64,000 nt of DNA from assembly GCA_963717085.1 (NCBI GenBank), contig CAVQVM010000013.1, positions 1 through 64,000 of the forward strand. Reading direction: 5' to 3'. Below the pieces are notes generated by a model. That model ran no database searches, was not told the DNA's origin, and saw only the letters and a program-made list of their open reading frames with translations. Positions 8,383-17,884 of the stretch are shown here, in pieces (position 1 is the stretch's first letter; each line of letters starts with the position of its first letter). The DNA is from DASQUK01 sp963717085 (GTDB taxonomy: Bacteria > Actinomycetota > Acidimicrobiia > Acidimicrobiales > VFJN01). The translations under genes and the position numbers were made by a program.

Positions 8383-9957
8383 TCAGCCGCTCTCGCCGGC
8401 CCCGACGGGCGCATCCGGCCGCAGGACCTCGAGCCGTTCGCGCAGGGCGAAGCGCCGGACCTTGCCGGTGGGCGTCTTGGGGAGCTGGTCGACCACCTCG
8501 ATGCGACGGGGACGCTTGAAGGCCGCCATCCGGCCGCGGCAGTGGGCCTCGATGCCGCCGGGCTCGATCTCGTGTCCGGCGCGAGGGACGAGGAAGGCGA
8601 CGGTGACCTCGAGCCCGTCGGCGTCCCGGCCGCCCACCACGGCGGCTTCCAACACGTCGGGGTGCTCGACGAGGACACCCTCGACCTCGGCGGGCGACAC
8701 CCAGATGCCACCGGCCTTGATCATGTCGTTGTTGCGGCCGAGGAACGTCCAGTAGCCGTCGGCCGAGCGGCGGTAGACGTCGCCGGTGACCAGCCACTCC
8801 CCCACGAACGCGGCCCGGGTGGCGGCGTCGCGGCACCAGTACCCGGTGGCGAGCGACGGCCCCCGCACCTGGAGGTGCCCGGGTGTGTCGGGCGCGGCGA
8901 CCTCGCCGCCCGTCTCGTCGACGATCCGGGCGTCGTATCCGGGGACCGGCGTGCCGCTGGTGCCCGGGCGCTCGGCCCCCTTGGTGTTGGACAGGAAGAT
9001 GTGCAGCGCCTCCGTCGTGCCGATCCCGTCGAGCACGGGGTGGCCGAAGCGGGCGCTGAACCGCCGGTGCAGGTCCGCCGGCAGCGCCTCGCCGGCGGTG
9101 ACCGTCGACCGCACCGAGGCGAGGGCGTCGTCGGCGGGGTCGGCGTCGAGCAGGGCGGCGACGAAGCCCGGGGTCGCGAAGAACAGGGTGGGCCGTTCGT
9201 CCCGCACCAGGTCGAGCACGTCGGCCGGCGTCGGGCGCCGGGGATTGAGCACGGCGCCCGCTCCCACGGAGAGGGGGAAGGTCAGGGAGTTGCCGAGCCC
9301 GTAGGCGAAGAACAGCTTCGCCACGGACAGGCAGCGGTCGTCGGGCCCGATCTCGAGGACCGACCGGGCGTAGGTCTCGGCCGTGGCCTGGAGGCTGCCG
9401 TGCCGGTGCATCACCCCCTTGGGCGAGCCGGTCGTTCCGGAGCTGTACAGCCAGAACGCCGGCGAGTCGGGCCCAGTCGCGGTTACTGGGGCCTCGGAGC
9501 GGTCGGTGAAGGCCGACCAGCCGTGGACGGGGAGCCCGCCCGCGGCCACCGGGTCACCGATCACCACGGCGTTGCGGAGCTCCGAAGGCCCCGCCGCCAG
9601 GGCGGCCAGGTCCTCCCGGTAGCCCGCCGACACCACGACGGCGCCCGCACCGGCGTCGGCGACGATCGCCGCCAGCTCGTCGGCGGTGAGCATGGTCGAC
9701 AGCGGCACGGGGACCGCACCGGCACGCAGCGCGCCCAGGAACCAGGCCGGGAACGCCAGCTCGTCGTCGACCACCAGCGCCACCCGCTCCCCCCGGCGGA
9801 TGTCCAGCTGGTGCAGGGCGTGCTGGGCGCGCGCCACCTCGTCGCCCAGCTCGGCGTAACTGACCGTGCGACCCTCGACCCGGTACGCGATCCGATCGCC
9901 ACTACCGGCGTCGAGCTGGCGGTCGAGCAGCCAGGCGGCGGCGTTGTACTGGCTCAT
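8383..9957 (-). CDS. Benzoate-CoA ligase family protein
   Basis: 524-aa ANL ligase starting MSQYNAAAWLLD, an N-terminus typical of benzoate-CoA ligases. The P-loop YSSGTTGSPKGV, the IGTTE motif, the hinge WLVTGD and the C-terminal PTGKVRR are all present. It would make benzoyl-CoA (or a substituted analogue), which is exactly the substrate of BoxB encoded 18 bp upstream in the same direction. This placement makes benzoate the leading candidate substrate; 2-aminobenzoate or hydroxybenzoates remain possible. Confidence 0.88.
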   Translation of the reverse strand: MSQYNAAAWLLDRQLDAGSGDRIAYRVEGRTVSYAELGDEVARAQHALHQLDIRRGERVALVVDDELAFPAWFLGALRAGAVPVPLSTMLTADELAAIVADAGAGAVVVSAGYREDLAALAAGPSELRNAVVIGDPVAAGGLPVHGWSAFTDRSEAPVTATGPDSPAFWLYSSGTTGSPKGVMHRHGSLQATAETYARSVLEIGPDDRCLSVAKLFFAYGLGNSLTFPLSVGAGAVLNPRRPTPADVLDLVRDERPTLFFATPGFVAALLDADPADDALASVRSTVTAGEALPADLHRRFSARFGHPVLDGIGTTEALHIFLSNTKGAERPGTSGTPVPGYDARIVDETGGEVAAPDTPGHLQVRGPSLATGYWCRDAATRAAFVGEWLVTGDVYRRSADGYWTFLGRNNDMIKAGGIWVSPAEVEGVLVEHPDVLEAAVVGGRDADGLEVTVAFLVPRAGHEIEPGGIEAHCRGRMAAFKRPRRIEVVDQLPKTPTGKVRRFALRERLEVLRPDAPVGAGESG

Positions 9958-9975
9958 GTGTCCCCTCCCGGCGTG

Positions 9976-11385
9976 TCACATCCGCACGTAGTCGTAGTCC
10001 ACCGGCTTCTGGTGGATGCCAGTCGACGGGGCCGCGATCCAGCCCGCCATCTGCCCCGGCTCATGAACGCCCACCATGAGGGACTCGACATGGCCCCGGT
10101 CCTCGTCGGTGGGCAACCAGTCCCGCATGCCGGCGGACCACTCGTCCTCGGTGAGCAGCCGGCCGTCGGGGCTCACGCGGTGCGAGGCGAACTCGCCGAC
10201 CACCCGGTGGAAGCCCGGGTGGGGCAGCACCAGCTCGCAGCCGACGGCCGCCAGCGTCCGGTTCCAGCGGTCGAGGCCCTTGCGGCAGTCGGCGACGTAG
10301 TCGTCGCGAAGGGTCTCGTTGAGCGCGGCGAGCGCCGGCGCCTCCCGCTCGCCGAGGCGGCCGCCGACCACGCACGGGACGGCGCGGGTGGCGTCGAGCA
10401 GCCGGTGGTCGTCGTCGCGGGCCACCTCCTGGAACCGGCCCTTGAGGCCCGCGGCGTAGTAGTTGGCGGCGTTGGTCGACGTCTCGGCGCCGAACAGGTC
10501 GAGCGACACGCTGTAGTGCAGGTTGAGGTAGCGCTGCAGGGTGGCCACATCGATCCCGCCGTGGGGGCCGACGTCGTCGGTGTCGTGCTGTTGCATCAGC
10601 TCGACCGTGCGCTGCACCACGCGCCCCACGCCGCCGGCGCCCACGAACATGTGGTGCGCCTCCTCCTTGAGCATGAAGTCGCACGTCCGCCCCAGCGGTT
10701 CGAAGCCGCTCTCGCGCAGCGAGGCGAGCTGGAACTTCCCGTCGCGGTCGGTGAAGTACGTGAAGAAGAAGAACGACAGCCAATCGGGCGTGGGTTCGTT
10801 GAACGCCCCCAGGATGCGCGGGTTGTCCTCATCGCCGGAGTGGCGCTCCAGCATCTCGTCGGCCTCGTCCCGGCCGTCGCGCCCGAAGTAACGGTGCAGC
10901 AGGTACACCATGGCCCACAGGTGGCGACCCTCCTCGACGTTGACCTGGAAGAGGTTGCGCAGGTCGTACAGGCTCGGCGCCGTGAGGCACAACGCCCGCT
11001 GCTGCTCCACCGAGGCCGGCTCGGTGTCGCCCTGGACGACCACCAGCCGGCGCAGGTCGGCTCGGTACTCGCCGGGCACCTCCTGCCACGCCGGGTCGCC
11101 GCGGTGGTCGCCGAAGCCGATGCGGCGATCGGCCCCCGGGTCGGCGAGGAAGATGCCCCAGCGATAGTCGGGCATCTTGACGTAGCCGAAGTTGGCCCAG
11201 CCGTCCTGGCCGACGGCGATGGCGGTGCGCAGATAGACGTCGTGGTCCTGGAAGGCGACCGGCCCGAGCTCCTTCCACCAGTCGATGAAGCGTGGCTGCC
11301 ACGACTCGAGTGCCCGTCGGAGGCGCCGGTCACCGGCGAGGTCAACGTTGTTGGGGATCGCGGCGTCGATGTCGACGACACTCAT
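9976..11385 (-). CDS. boxB: Benzoyl-CoA 2,3-epoxidase subunit BoxB
   Basis: 469-aa diiron oxygenase that forms benzoyl-CoA 2,3-epoxide in the aerobic CoA-dependent benzoate pathway. The diiron motifs are clear: EEGRH at about 151-155, Asp in YFTDRDG near 212, and KEEAHH at 239-244. Sequence over the full length (start MSVVDIDAAIPNNVDL) agrees with BoxB, which is normally about 470 aa. It lies 11 bp downstream of boxC. The electron-supplying reductase BoxA is absent from the cluster, so reducing equivalents must come from a ferredoxin/reductase encoded elsewhere. Confidence 0.95.
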   Translation of the reverse strand: MSVVDIDAAIPNNVDLAGDRRLRRALESWQPRFIDWWKELGPVAFQDHDVYLRTAIAVGQDGWANFGYVKMPDYRWGIFLADPGADRRIGFGDHRGDPAWQEVPGEYRADLRRLVVVQGDTEPASVEQQRALCLTAPSLYDLRNLFQVNVEEGRHLWAMVYLLHRYFGRDGRDEADEMLERHSGDEDNPRILGAFNEPTPDWLSFFFFTYFTDRDGKFQLASLRESGFEPLGRTCDFMLKEEAHHMFVGAGGVGRVVQRTVELMQQHDTDDVGPHGGIDVATLQRYLNLHYSVSLDLFGAETSTNAANYYAAGLKGRFQEVARDDDHRLLDATRAVPCVVGGRLGEREAPALAALNETLRDDYVADCRKGLDRWNRTLAAVGCELVLPHPGFHRVVGEFASHRVSPDGRLLTEDEWSAGMRDWLPTDEDRGHVESLMVGVHEPGQMAGWIAAPSTGIHQKPVDYDYVRM

Positions 11386-11396
11386 TGCCCATCACC

Positions 11397-13052
11397 TCAC
11401 GTCCGTTCGCGATCGTAGGACGGCCGCGAACCCGTGCCGAAGCGCCGCAGGGCACCTTCCGCGCCCACGGCGTTCGGCCGTTGGAAGATCCAGTTCTGCC
11501 AGGCGGACAGTCGGCCGAAGATCTTGGTCTCCATGGTCTCCGGGCCGGCGAAGCGGAGGTTGGCCTCCAGGCCGGTGAGGGCGTCGGGCGAGAAGGCGGC
11601 GCGCTCCTCGAGCGCGAGCCGCACCTCCTCGTCCCAGTCGATCTCGTCCGGCGTGAACGTCACCAGGCCGGCATCGGCGGCCTCGGCGGCGACCAGGTCC
11701 TTGCCCATCCGTGCCCGGGCTGCGTCGAGGGCCTCGGGGTCGCCCCAGAACCTGGTGGCGAGCCGGCTGAGGCCGTTGGCGGTGGGGAACCAGCTCTCGT
11801 TCGCCGGCGTCAGGCGGAGCTGCGGGGCCGGCAGGTCGCTGTCCGGCAGCGTGCCATCGAGCATGAACGACCGATCGGCGGCGAGGACGAGCTCGGCGAG
11901 CAGCCCGGCGAAGCAGCTACCGGGCTCGACCAGTGCCACGAGGGTGCGGGCGGACAGATCGAGGCGCTTGAGCGTGCGGCACCAGTACAGGCGGATCTCC
12001 CGCGCCAGCCAGTGCTCCGACGGCGCGGGCGCGAGCACCTCCTCGGCGGCGACGACGAGGGCGGGGTCGCCGGCGGTGCGCAGGACCCACGTGCCGACGT
12101 CGGGCTCGTTGAGGCGCAGCCGCATGACGGCGTCGTCGAGCTCTCGGACGGCTGACAGCAGCCAGGCCGACGCGCCCGCGGCGAGCAGCTCGGTCGGGTC
12201 GGACGGCTCCCGCCCGGTCGGCGCATGGATCGTGACGAAGGCTGCGCCGAGCCGCCGATCGATGGCGACGGACACCGAGCCGTAGCGCAGCCCGTCGTCG
12301 TCGGCCTCGACGTCGAGCGGCGCAAGGATCACCCCGGGCCCGCGATCCGGGCGATCCGACTCCGCCACACGCGCCTGCGCCCGTTCCCGCACCTGCTCGT
12401 CGAAGCGGCTCCGGGGGGCGACAGCGTCGACCAGGCCCCACTCCATCGCCTGCCGGCCCTTGATCCCCTCGGTCCGGGTGGCGAACACGTCGGCCCGGTC
12501 ACGCCGCACATGGCGCTTGTCGACAAGGCGCGTCAGCCCGCCGGTGCCGGGCAGCACCGCCAGCAGCGGCACCTCGGGGAGGGACACGGCCGAGGACCGG
12601 TCGTCGACGAGCAGGATCTCGTCGCACGCCAGGGCCAGCTCGTAGCCGCCGCCGGCAGCGGCGCCGTTGACCGCCGCGATCCATGTCTGGCCCGAGTGGG
12701 CCGTGGCGTCCTCGATGGCGTTCCGGGTCTCGTTGGTGAACTTGCAGAAGTTCACCTTGTCCGCGTGGGTCGACCCCGCCAGCATCTGGATGTTCGCACC
12801 CGAGCAGAAGACCTTGTCGAGCCCGCCGGTGACCACCACCGCCTTGACCTCGGGGTGCTCGAAGCGCAGCCGTTGAACGGCGTCGTGCAGCTCGATGTCG
12901 ACCGCGAGGTCGTAGCTGTTGAGCTTGAGCTCGTAGTCGTCGCGCAGCCCGGCGTCGGGCGTGACCCGCATCGTGAGTGTCGCCACCGGCCCGTCGACCG
13001 ACAGCTGCCAGTGCCGGTACGAGGACGGATCGGTCCCGAGCTCGATCGTCAT
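11397..13052 (-). CDS. boxC: Benzoyl-CoA dihydrodiol lyase / epoxide hydrolase BoxC
   Basis: 551-aa crotonase-fold enzyme that opens benzoyl-CoA epoxide and releases 3,4-dehydroadipyl-CoA semialdehyde and formate. The N-terminal crotonase domain shows the oxyanion segments DKVFCSGANIQML and WIAAVNGAAAGGGYELALACDE (split here across the motif), and the acidic VPLLAVLPGTGG region; the C-terminal half is the BoxC-specific domain with RFFGNA-like positions replaced by WFPTANGLSRL. Size matches the family (about 550 aa). The ATG at 13052 overlaps the livM stop by ATGA, so it is translationally coupled to the importer. Confidence 0.94.
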   Translation of the reverse strand: MTIELGTDPSSYRHWQLSVDGPVATLTMRVTPDAGLRDDYELKLNSYDLAVDIELHDAVQRLRFEHPEVKAVVVTGGLDKVFCSGANIQMLAGSTHADKVNFCKFTNETRNAIEDATAHSGQTWIAAVNGAAAGGGYELALACDEILLVDDRSSAVSLPEVPLLAVLPGTGGLTRLVDKRHVRRDRADVFATRTEGIKGRQAMEWGLVDAVAPRSRFDEQVRERAQARVAESDRPDRGPGVILAPLDVEADDDGLRYGSVSVAIDRRLGAAFVTIHAPTGREPSDPTELLAAGASAWLLSAVRELDDAVMRLRLNEPDVGTWVLRTAGDPALVVAAEEVLAPAPSEHWLAREIRLYWCRTLKRLDLSARTLVALVEPGSCFAGLLAELVLAADRSFMLDGTLPDSDLPAPQLRLTPANESWFPTANGLSRLATRFWGDPEALDAARARMGKDLVAAEAADAGLVTFTPDEIDWDEEVRLALEERAAFSPDALTGLEANLRFAGPETMETKIFGRLSAWQNWIFQRPNAVGAEGALRRFGTGSRPSYDRERT

Positions 13053-14089
13053 CTCGGGTTGAGGGTATCGACGGGGGACGGGGCCGCGGGGACCGGGGAA
13101 CGTCCGGACCGGCGGCGTAGCCGCTCGACCAGCCCCTGCACGGTGGGAACGACGCCGCGCGGTAGCACGAGGAACAGCACCAGGATCACCGAACCGTAGA
13201 TGATCAGGCGGTACTCGTTGAACGAGTCCATCCACTCCTCGAGGACGGTGAAGGCGGCGGCACCGACCACGGGCCCGAGCAGGCTGCCGATGCCGCCGAA
13301 CGCGAGCATGACGATGACGAGCACGTCGACCTCGCCGAAGCTGAACGTGGACGGGCTGATGAAGCCCTCGCTGTGGGCGTAAAGCGCCCCGGCGAGCCCG
13401 ATCATCCCCGAGCCCAGCGTGCCCGCCAGCACCCGATACCGCTTGACGTCGACGCCGGCCAGCTCGGCCGCGATCTCGTCGTCGCGCAGGGCGCGGAACG
13501 CCCATCCGACATGCGACCGTTGGAGCGCCCGGAACAGGGCGAGGTAGGCGGTGAGGAGGGCGACGAACACGTAGAACGGCGCCACCTGTTCACCGAGCAA
13601 CGTGTCCGATCCGGCCTCCACGACCAGCCCCGTCTCGCCGCCGGTGAGGTCGCGCTGGCCGAGCAGCAGGTTCTGGAACGCCAGGGCGAAGGCCAGGGTC
13701 ACGATGCCGGTGAAGATCACGCCCAGGGATCGGCTCACCGCGATCCAACTCAACAGCCCGCCGGCCGCGGCCGCGATGATGCTGGCGAGCAGCATCGCCA
13801 GCACCATGGGGAGGCCGTGCCGGTCGCTCAGGATCGCCGACGCATACCCGCCGATGCCCGCTAGGGCGCCGGTGCACAGGAACAGCTGGCCGGTGCTCCC
13901 GAAGATGATGTTGAACCCGACGGCGTAGCAGGCGAACAGCACGCCGCCGATGACGACGCCCATCATCGCCCGCGAGTCGCCGTAGCGCAGCGGGAGGAGC
14001 GCCACCACGGCGGCGGTCAGGACGACGGGCGCGTAGGCGCGCACCCCCGGCGTGCCCGCCCGGCCCACGGTCGCGGCCGGACGGTTCAC
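13049..14089 (-). CDS. livM: Liv-type ABC transporter permease (LivM-like)
   Basis: 346-aa polytopic inner-membrane permease with about ten hydrophobic segments, beginning with a short cytoplasmic N-terminus (MNRPAATVGRAGTPG). The family signature with the conserved loop ALRDDEIAAELAGVDV, which contacts the ATPase, lies near residues 205-220, followed by GLAGALYAHSEGFISP and the FGGIGSLLGPVVGAA segment near the C-terminus. GTG start overlaps the livH stop (GTGA), and the stop overlaps boxC (ATGA). The placement between binding-protein/ATPase genes and box genes indicates uptake of benzoate or a related acid. Confidence 0.9.
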   Translation of the reverse strand: MNRPAATVGRAGTPGVRAYAPVVLTAAVVALLPLRYGDSRAMMGVVIGGVLFACYAVGFNIIFGSTGQLFLCTGALAGIGGYASAILSDRHGLPMVLAMLLASIIAAAAGGLLSWIAVSRSLGVIFTGIVTLAFALAFQNLLLGQRDLTGGETGLVVEAGSDTLLGEQVAPFYVFVALLTAYLALFRALQRSHVGWAFRALRDDEIAAELAGVDVKRYRVLAGTLGSGMIGLAGALYAHSEGFISPSTFSFGEVDVLVIVMLAFGGIGSLLGPVVGAAAFTVLEEWMDSFNEYRLIIYGSVILVLFLVLPRGVVPTVQGLVERLRRRSGRSPVPAAPSPVDTLNPR

Positions 14090-14946
14090 TCCCGCCCCGC
14101 ACCCAGCAGGCCCGACGGACGCAGCACGATCGTGACCGCCGCCGCCCCCAGCAGCACGATCGTCGTGACGTACGTGCCGATGTAGTGGGCGCTCACGGTG
14201 TTGACGATCCCGAGCAGGATCCCGGCCAGGAACGCCCCGGACACGCTGCCCAGCCCCCCGACGACGGCCACGATCAGGGCCAGGATCGTGAAGTCGATGC
14301 CGGCGTTGACGGTGACGGGCGACGTCATCGAGCGGGTCACCGCGACGAGCGCCGCCAGGACACCGCTCAGCGCGAACACGAAGGCGCGGACGGTCGCCGG
14401 GCTCACGCCACAGAGCTGCGCGCCCTCCTCGTCCTGGATCACCGAGCGCACGGCCTTGCCGGTGGCGGCGTAGCGCAGGAAGAGGACGAGGATCGCACCG
14501 ACCCCGAGGGCGATCGCCGACGCCAGCAGCGACCCCGTGCGCATCGTCACCCCGAGGATGTCGACGGGCTCACCGCCGATCCGTAGCGTCAGCGCCTCGA
14601 TCGGGTAGCGCCACACGAGCACGCCGTCGATGATGAACGCCACGCCGAGCATGAGGAGGAGGCCGAGCAGCACGCGGTCCTCGCCGCGCCGGCGGTACAC
14701 GGGCCGCATCAGCGTGAGGTCGAGCACCAGCCCCAGGGCCCCGGCTACCACGAGGCCCGTGAGCACCGCGGGAACGACTGCACTTCCAGCATCGATCCTC
14801 AGGGCCACCACGATGGCGCCGAGCACGGCGAGCTGGCCCTGGGCCAGGTTGAGCACGCCCCCGAGGCCGTACACCAGGGTGAGGCCGACGCCGAGCAGCC
14901 CGAACTGAAGGCCGAGGGCGACGCCGTCGAAGACGACCGCCCTCAT
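14086..14946 (-). CDS. livH: Liv-type ABC transporter permease (LivH-like)
   Basis: 286-aa permease starting at ATG 14946 (MRAVVFDGVALGLQFGLLG). It has about eight hydrophobic segments, the family motif VYGLGGVLNLAQGQLAVLGA at residues 24-43, and the ATPase-coupling loop RSVIQDEEGAQLCGVS near 185-200. A longer in-frame start exists at 15012 but adds a charged, non-conserved leader. The 111-bp gap to the livF gene is the only sizeable break inside this leftward importer operon and holds hairpin-forming sequence. Confidence 0.9.
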   Translation of the reverse strand: MRAVVFDGVALGLQFGLLGVGLTLVYGLGGVLNLAQGQLAVLGAIVVALRIDAGSAVVPAVLTGLVVAGALGLVLDLTLMRPVYRRRGEDRVLLGLLLMLGVAFIIDGVLVWRYPIEALTLRIGGEPVDILGVTMRTGSLLASAIALGVGAILVLFLRYAATGKAVRSVIQDEEGAQLCGVSPATVRAFVFALSGVLAALVAVTRSMTSPVTVNAGIDFTILALIVAVVGGLGSVSGAFLAGILLGIVNTVSAHYIGTYVTTIVLLGAAAVTIVLRPSGLLGAGRE

Positions 14947-14951
14947 TGCTT

Positions 14952-14976
14952 CCCGCTCATGCTGCTTCGCAGCGGG
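14952..14976. other. Overlapping hairpins in the livF-livH gap
   Basis: CCCGCT at 14952-14957 can pair with AGCGGG at 14971-14976, or GCTGC at 14961-14965 can pair with GCAGC at 14969-14973 around a TTC loop; the two helices exclude each other or nest. It lies 6-30 bp before the livH start, so it could modulate livH translation or mRNA processing between ATPase and permease genes. No function is shown. Confidence 0.3.
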
Positions 14977-15057
14977 CCGCTCGGGCTGTCGACGCGTGGT
15001 TCCCGCTCCCACGGCCGCTCGGGCCGGGCTCGCTCTGTCGCCCTCCGGGACGCTCGC

Positions 15058-15739
15058 TCACGCAACCCCCAGGTAGGCGCGCTGGACCTCGGAGTTGCCC
15101 TCGAGCTCGGCGACGCTGCCGCCCAGCTGGATGCGGCCGCTCTCGAGAACATATCCCCGGTCGGCGAATCCGAAGGCGAGCGGCACCTGCTGTTCGGCCA
15201 CGACGATGGTGAGGCCCTGCTCACGCAGGGAGGTGAGGGCCGCATACGCAGCGGCCGCGATCGTGGGTGCCAGGCCGGTGGTCGGTTCGTCCAGCAGCAG
15301 CAAGCGCGGCTCCGACATCAGCGCGCGGCCGACCGCGAGCATCTGCTGCTCACCGCCGCTGAGCGTGCCGGCGCGCTGCCGCCGGCGCTCGTCCAGGCGG
15401 GGGAACAGCTCGAGCACTAGTGCCCGGCGGTCCGCCCGGGGTCGCCGGGGGAACGCGCCCAGGTCGAGGTTCTCGGCCACGGTCATGTCGGGGAACAGGT
15501 GCCGCTCCGCCGGCACGTAGGCGAGCCCACCCCTGGCGATGTCGTGGGCCCGGCGCCGGGTGATCGGCCGGCCGTCGAGCCGGACGGTTCCGTGCGACGG
15601 CCGCAGCAGCCCGCACACGGCGCGGAACAGCGTGGTCTTGCCGGCGCCGTTCGAGCCGATCACCGCGACCGCCTCGCCCTCGTCGGCCGCGAACGAGACC
15701 TGGTGGACGACGTCCTCGCCGAGATACCCGGCCGACAGC

Positions 15740-15768
<29 letters not shown>
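15058..15768 (-). CDS. livF: Liv-type ABC transporter ATP-binding protein (LivF-like)
   Basis: 236-aa ATPase with Walker A GSNGAGKTT near residue 38, signature LSGGEQQMLAVGRAL near 136, Walker B LLLLDEPTTGL, D-loop GLAP and switch region VVAEQQVPLAFG (Gln in place of the usual His, common in LivF proteins). ATGs at 15768, 15762 and 15756 are all possible; any of them overlaps the 3' end of livG by 17-29 bp, so translation is coupled. It pairs with the LivG ATPase just upstream in the benzoate-type importer. Confidence 0.9.
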
Positions 15769-16492
<724 letters not shown>

Positions 16493-16514
16493 GGCACCGC
16501 CGGCCGCCGATCCG

Positions 16515-17759
16515 TCACTGCGCGGGCTCGTACGGTTCGAGCGGGTCGGGCAGGATCAGCGTCTCCGGGTACCAGTCGCCGCCTTCGTTGACTCCCTCGG
16601 GCGCCGGGCCCTCGCCGATCACGGTGAACAGCGGCTGGGCGCTCGCCAGCTCGCCCCATTCGGTCCACCCCATCTCGAACGCGTAGCCCGGTAGGTCGAA
16701 GGTCTGCTCGTGGAGGTACTCGGCGATCGCCGTGGGGTCGTCGCCCACCTCCTCGACGGCCTGGGCGACCATCGTGACGATCCCGTAGCCGGCCACCGCG
16801 TCATCGTCCATAAACGTGTTGTCGGACGACTCCAGGTAGCGGCGAGCGAGATCCTGGTACTCCTCGCTCTCGTAGTCGGCGCAGTCGAAGTCGGTGTAGC
16901 GCCCAGTGGCCGCGTCGCCGGCGGCGGACACCACCTCCGGGAGCACCGCGTAGGCGCCCGTCACCTGGACATCGAGGCCGAGATCCGCCGACTGCACGGT
17001 GATCGGCCCGGACCCCGGCGGATGCCCGGTCGCCACCAGCAGCTCCGGATCGAACGACTCGAGGTTGCGCAGGTAGGTCGTGAAGTCTGTCTCGTCGACC
17101 GGCGCAACCTCGACCTGCAGCTCCACGCCGTCGAGCGCGCCGAACGCATCCTCGGCGGCCGCGCGGAAGGCCTGGCCCCAGCCGTAGTCGGCGATGATGG
17201 CGCCGATCCTGGTCAACCCCTCCTCCTCGGCGAACTGGGCGATGGGCCCGGCCACCATCGGCGCCGCCGGCAGGCAGGTGCGGAAGGTGTAGCGGCTGTC
17301 GCGCGTGAGGATCTGTTCGTTCCCGGCCTTCACGAGGAACAGCGGCGTCTCGGACTCCTCGGCGACGCGGGCCGTCGCCAAGCCGACGTCGCTCGAGATG
17401 ACGCCGCCGATGGCCACTGCGCCCTCCTCGACGAGGCGCTCGACACCGCTCACGCCCTCCTCGGGGCTCATCTGGTCGTCGGCCACCTCCAGCTCGAGCG
17501 GCCGACCGTCCACCCCGCCGTCGGCGTTGATCTCGTCGACGGCCAGCTGCATCCCGTCGCGCACCTGGAGCCCCCACGGCGTGAACGGTCCGTTGAGCGA
17601 CGTGACCACGCCGATCGTGATCGGCTCACCCGATGGCTCCTCGCCCTCCTCGGTTGTCTCCGCCGGCGCCCCGGCGTCGTCATCGTCGTCGCCACAGGCG
17701 CCAGCCACCAGCGCGAACGCGGCGGCAGCGCCGATGATTCGCGACATTCCCCTGCTCAT
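16515..17759 (-). CDS. livK: Liv-type ABC transporter substrate-binding lipoprotein (LivK-like)
   Basis: 414-aa extracytoplasmic binding protein. The start MSRGMSR is chosen because it gives a compact signal peptide (IIGAAAAFALVAGAC) ending at a lipoprotein Cys, followed by an Asp-rich linker (GDDDDD) and Glu/Thr spacer. The type I periplasmic-binding fold begins at ITIGVVTSLNGPFTPWG, the family ligand-loop region. Further motifs are GVSGVERLVEEGAVAIGGVISSD in segments typical of peripla_BP_6. As first gene of the leftward importer-box operon, it probably binds benzoate or a hydroxylated analogue; an upstream palindrome at 17846-17857 may control it. Confidence 0.92.
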   Translation of the reverse strand: MSRGMSRIIGAAAAFALVAGACGDDDDDAGAPAETTEEGEEPSGEPITIGVVTSLNGPFTPWGLQVRDGMQLAVDEINADGGVDGRPLELEVADDQMSPEEGVSGVERLVEEGAVAIGGVISSDVGLATARVAEESETPLFLVKAGNEQILTRDSRYTFRTCLPAAPMVAGPIAQFAEEEGLTRIGAIIADYGWGQAFRAAAEDAFGALDGVELQVEVAPVDETDFTTYLRNLESFDPELLVATGHPPGSGPITVQSADLGLDVQVTGAYAVLPEVVSAAGDAATGRYTDFDCADYESEEYQDLARRYLESSDNTFMDDDAVAGYGIVTMVAQAVEEVGDDPTAIAEYLHEQTFDLPGYAFEMGWTEWGELASAQPLFTVIGEGPAPEGVNEGGDWYPETLILPDPLEPYEPAQ

Positions 17760-17845
17760 GTCGGTCCCCCCTTCGTTGTACACGCGATCGTCACCACGAT
17801 TGCGCGCAACGGCACCATACCCCCCGGGAAACGGCCGTGAGCCGC

Positions 17846-17857
17846 ATTGTCGACAAT
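17846..17857. promoter_or_regulatory. Putative GntR/FCD operator 2 (livK / galD divergent promoter)
   Basis: Perfect 12-bp palindrome ATTGTCGACAAT between the divergent livK (start 17759) and galD (GTG 17885). It is 86 bp upstream of livK and 27 bp upstream of galD, so one bound dimer could regulate both the uptake/box operon and the galD-ligI operon. A partial match, GTTGTACACG, lies at 17775-17784. Confidence 0.65.
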
Positions 17858-17884
17858 TATGTGTACATCGTGCACACTGGCGCC

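Noticed and set aside
8542..11418. A 958-codon open frame on the + strand opposite the benzoate-CoA ligase and boxB
   Set aside because: It is antisense to two clearly conserved genes, has Arg/Gly/His-rich random composition, and results from the low stop frequency of high-GC DNA.
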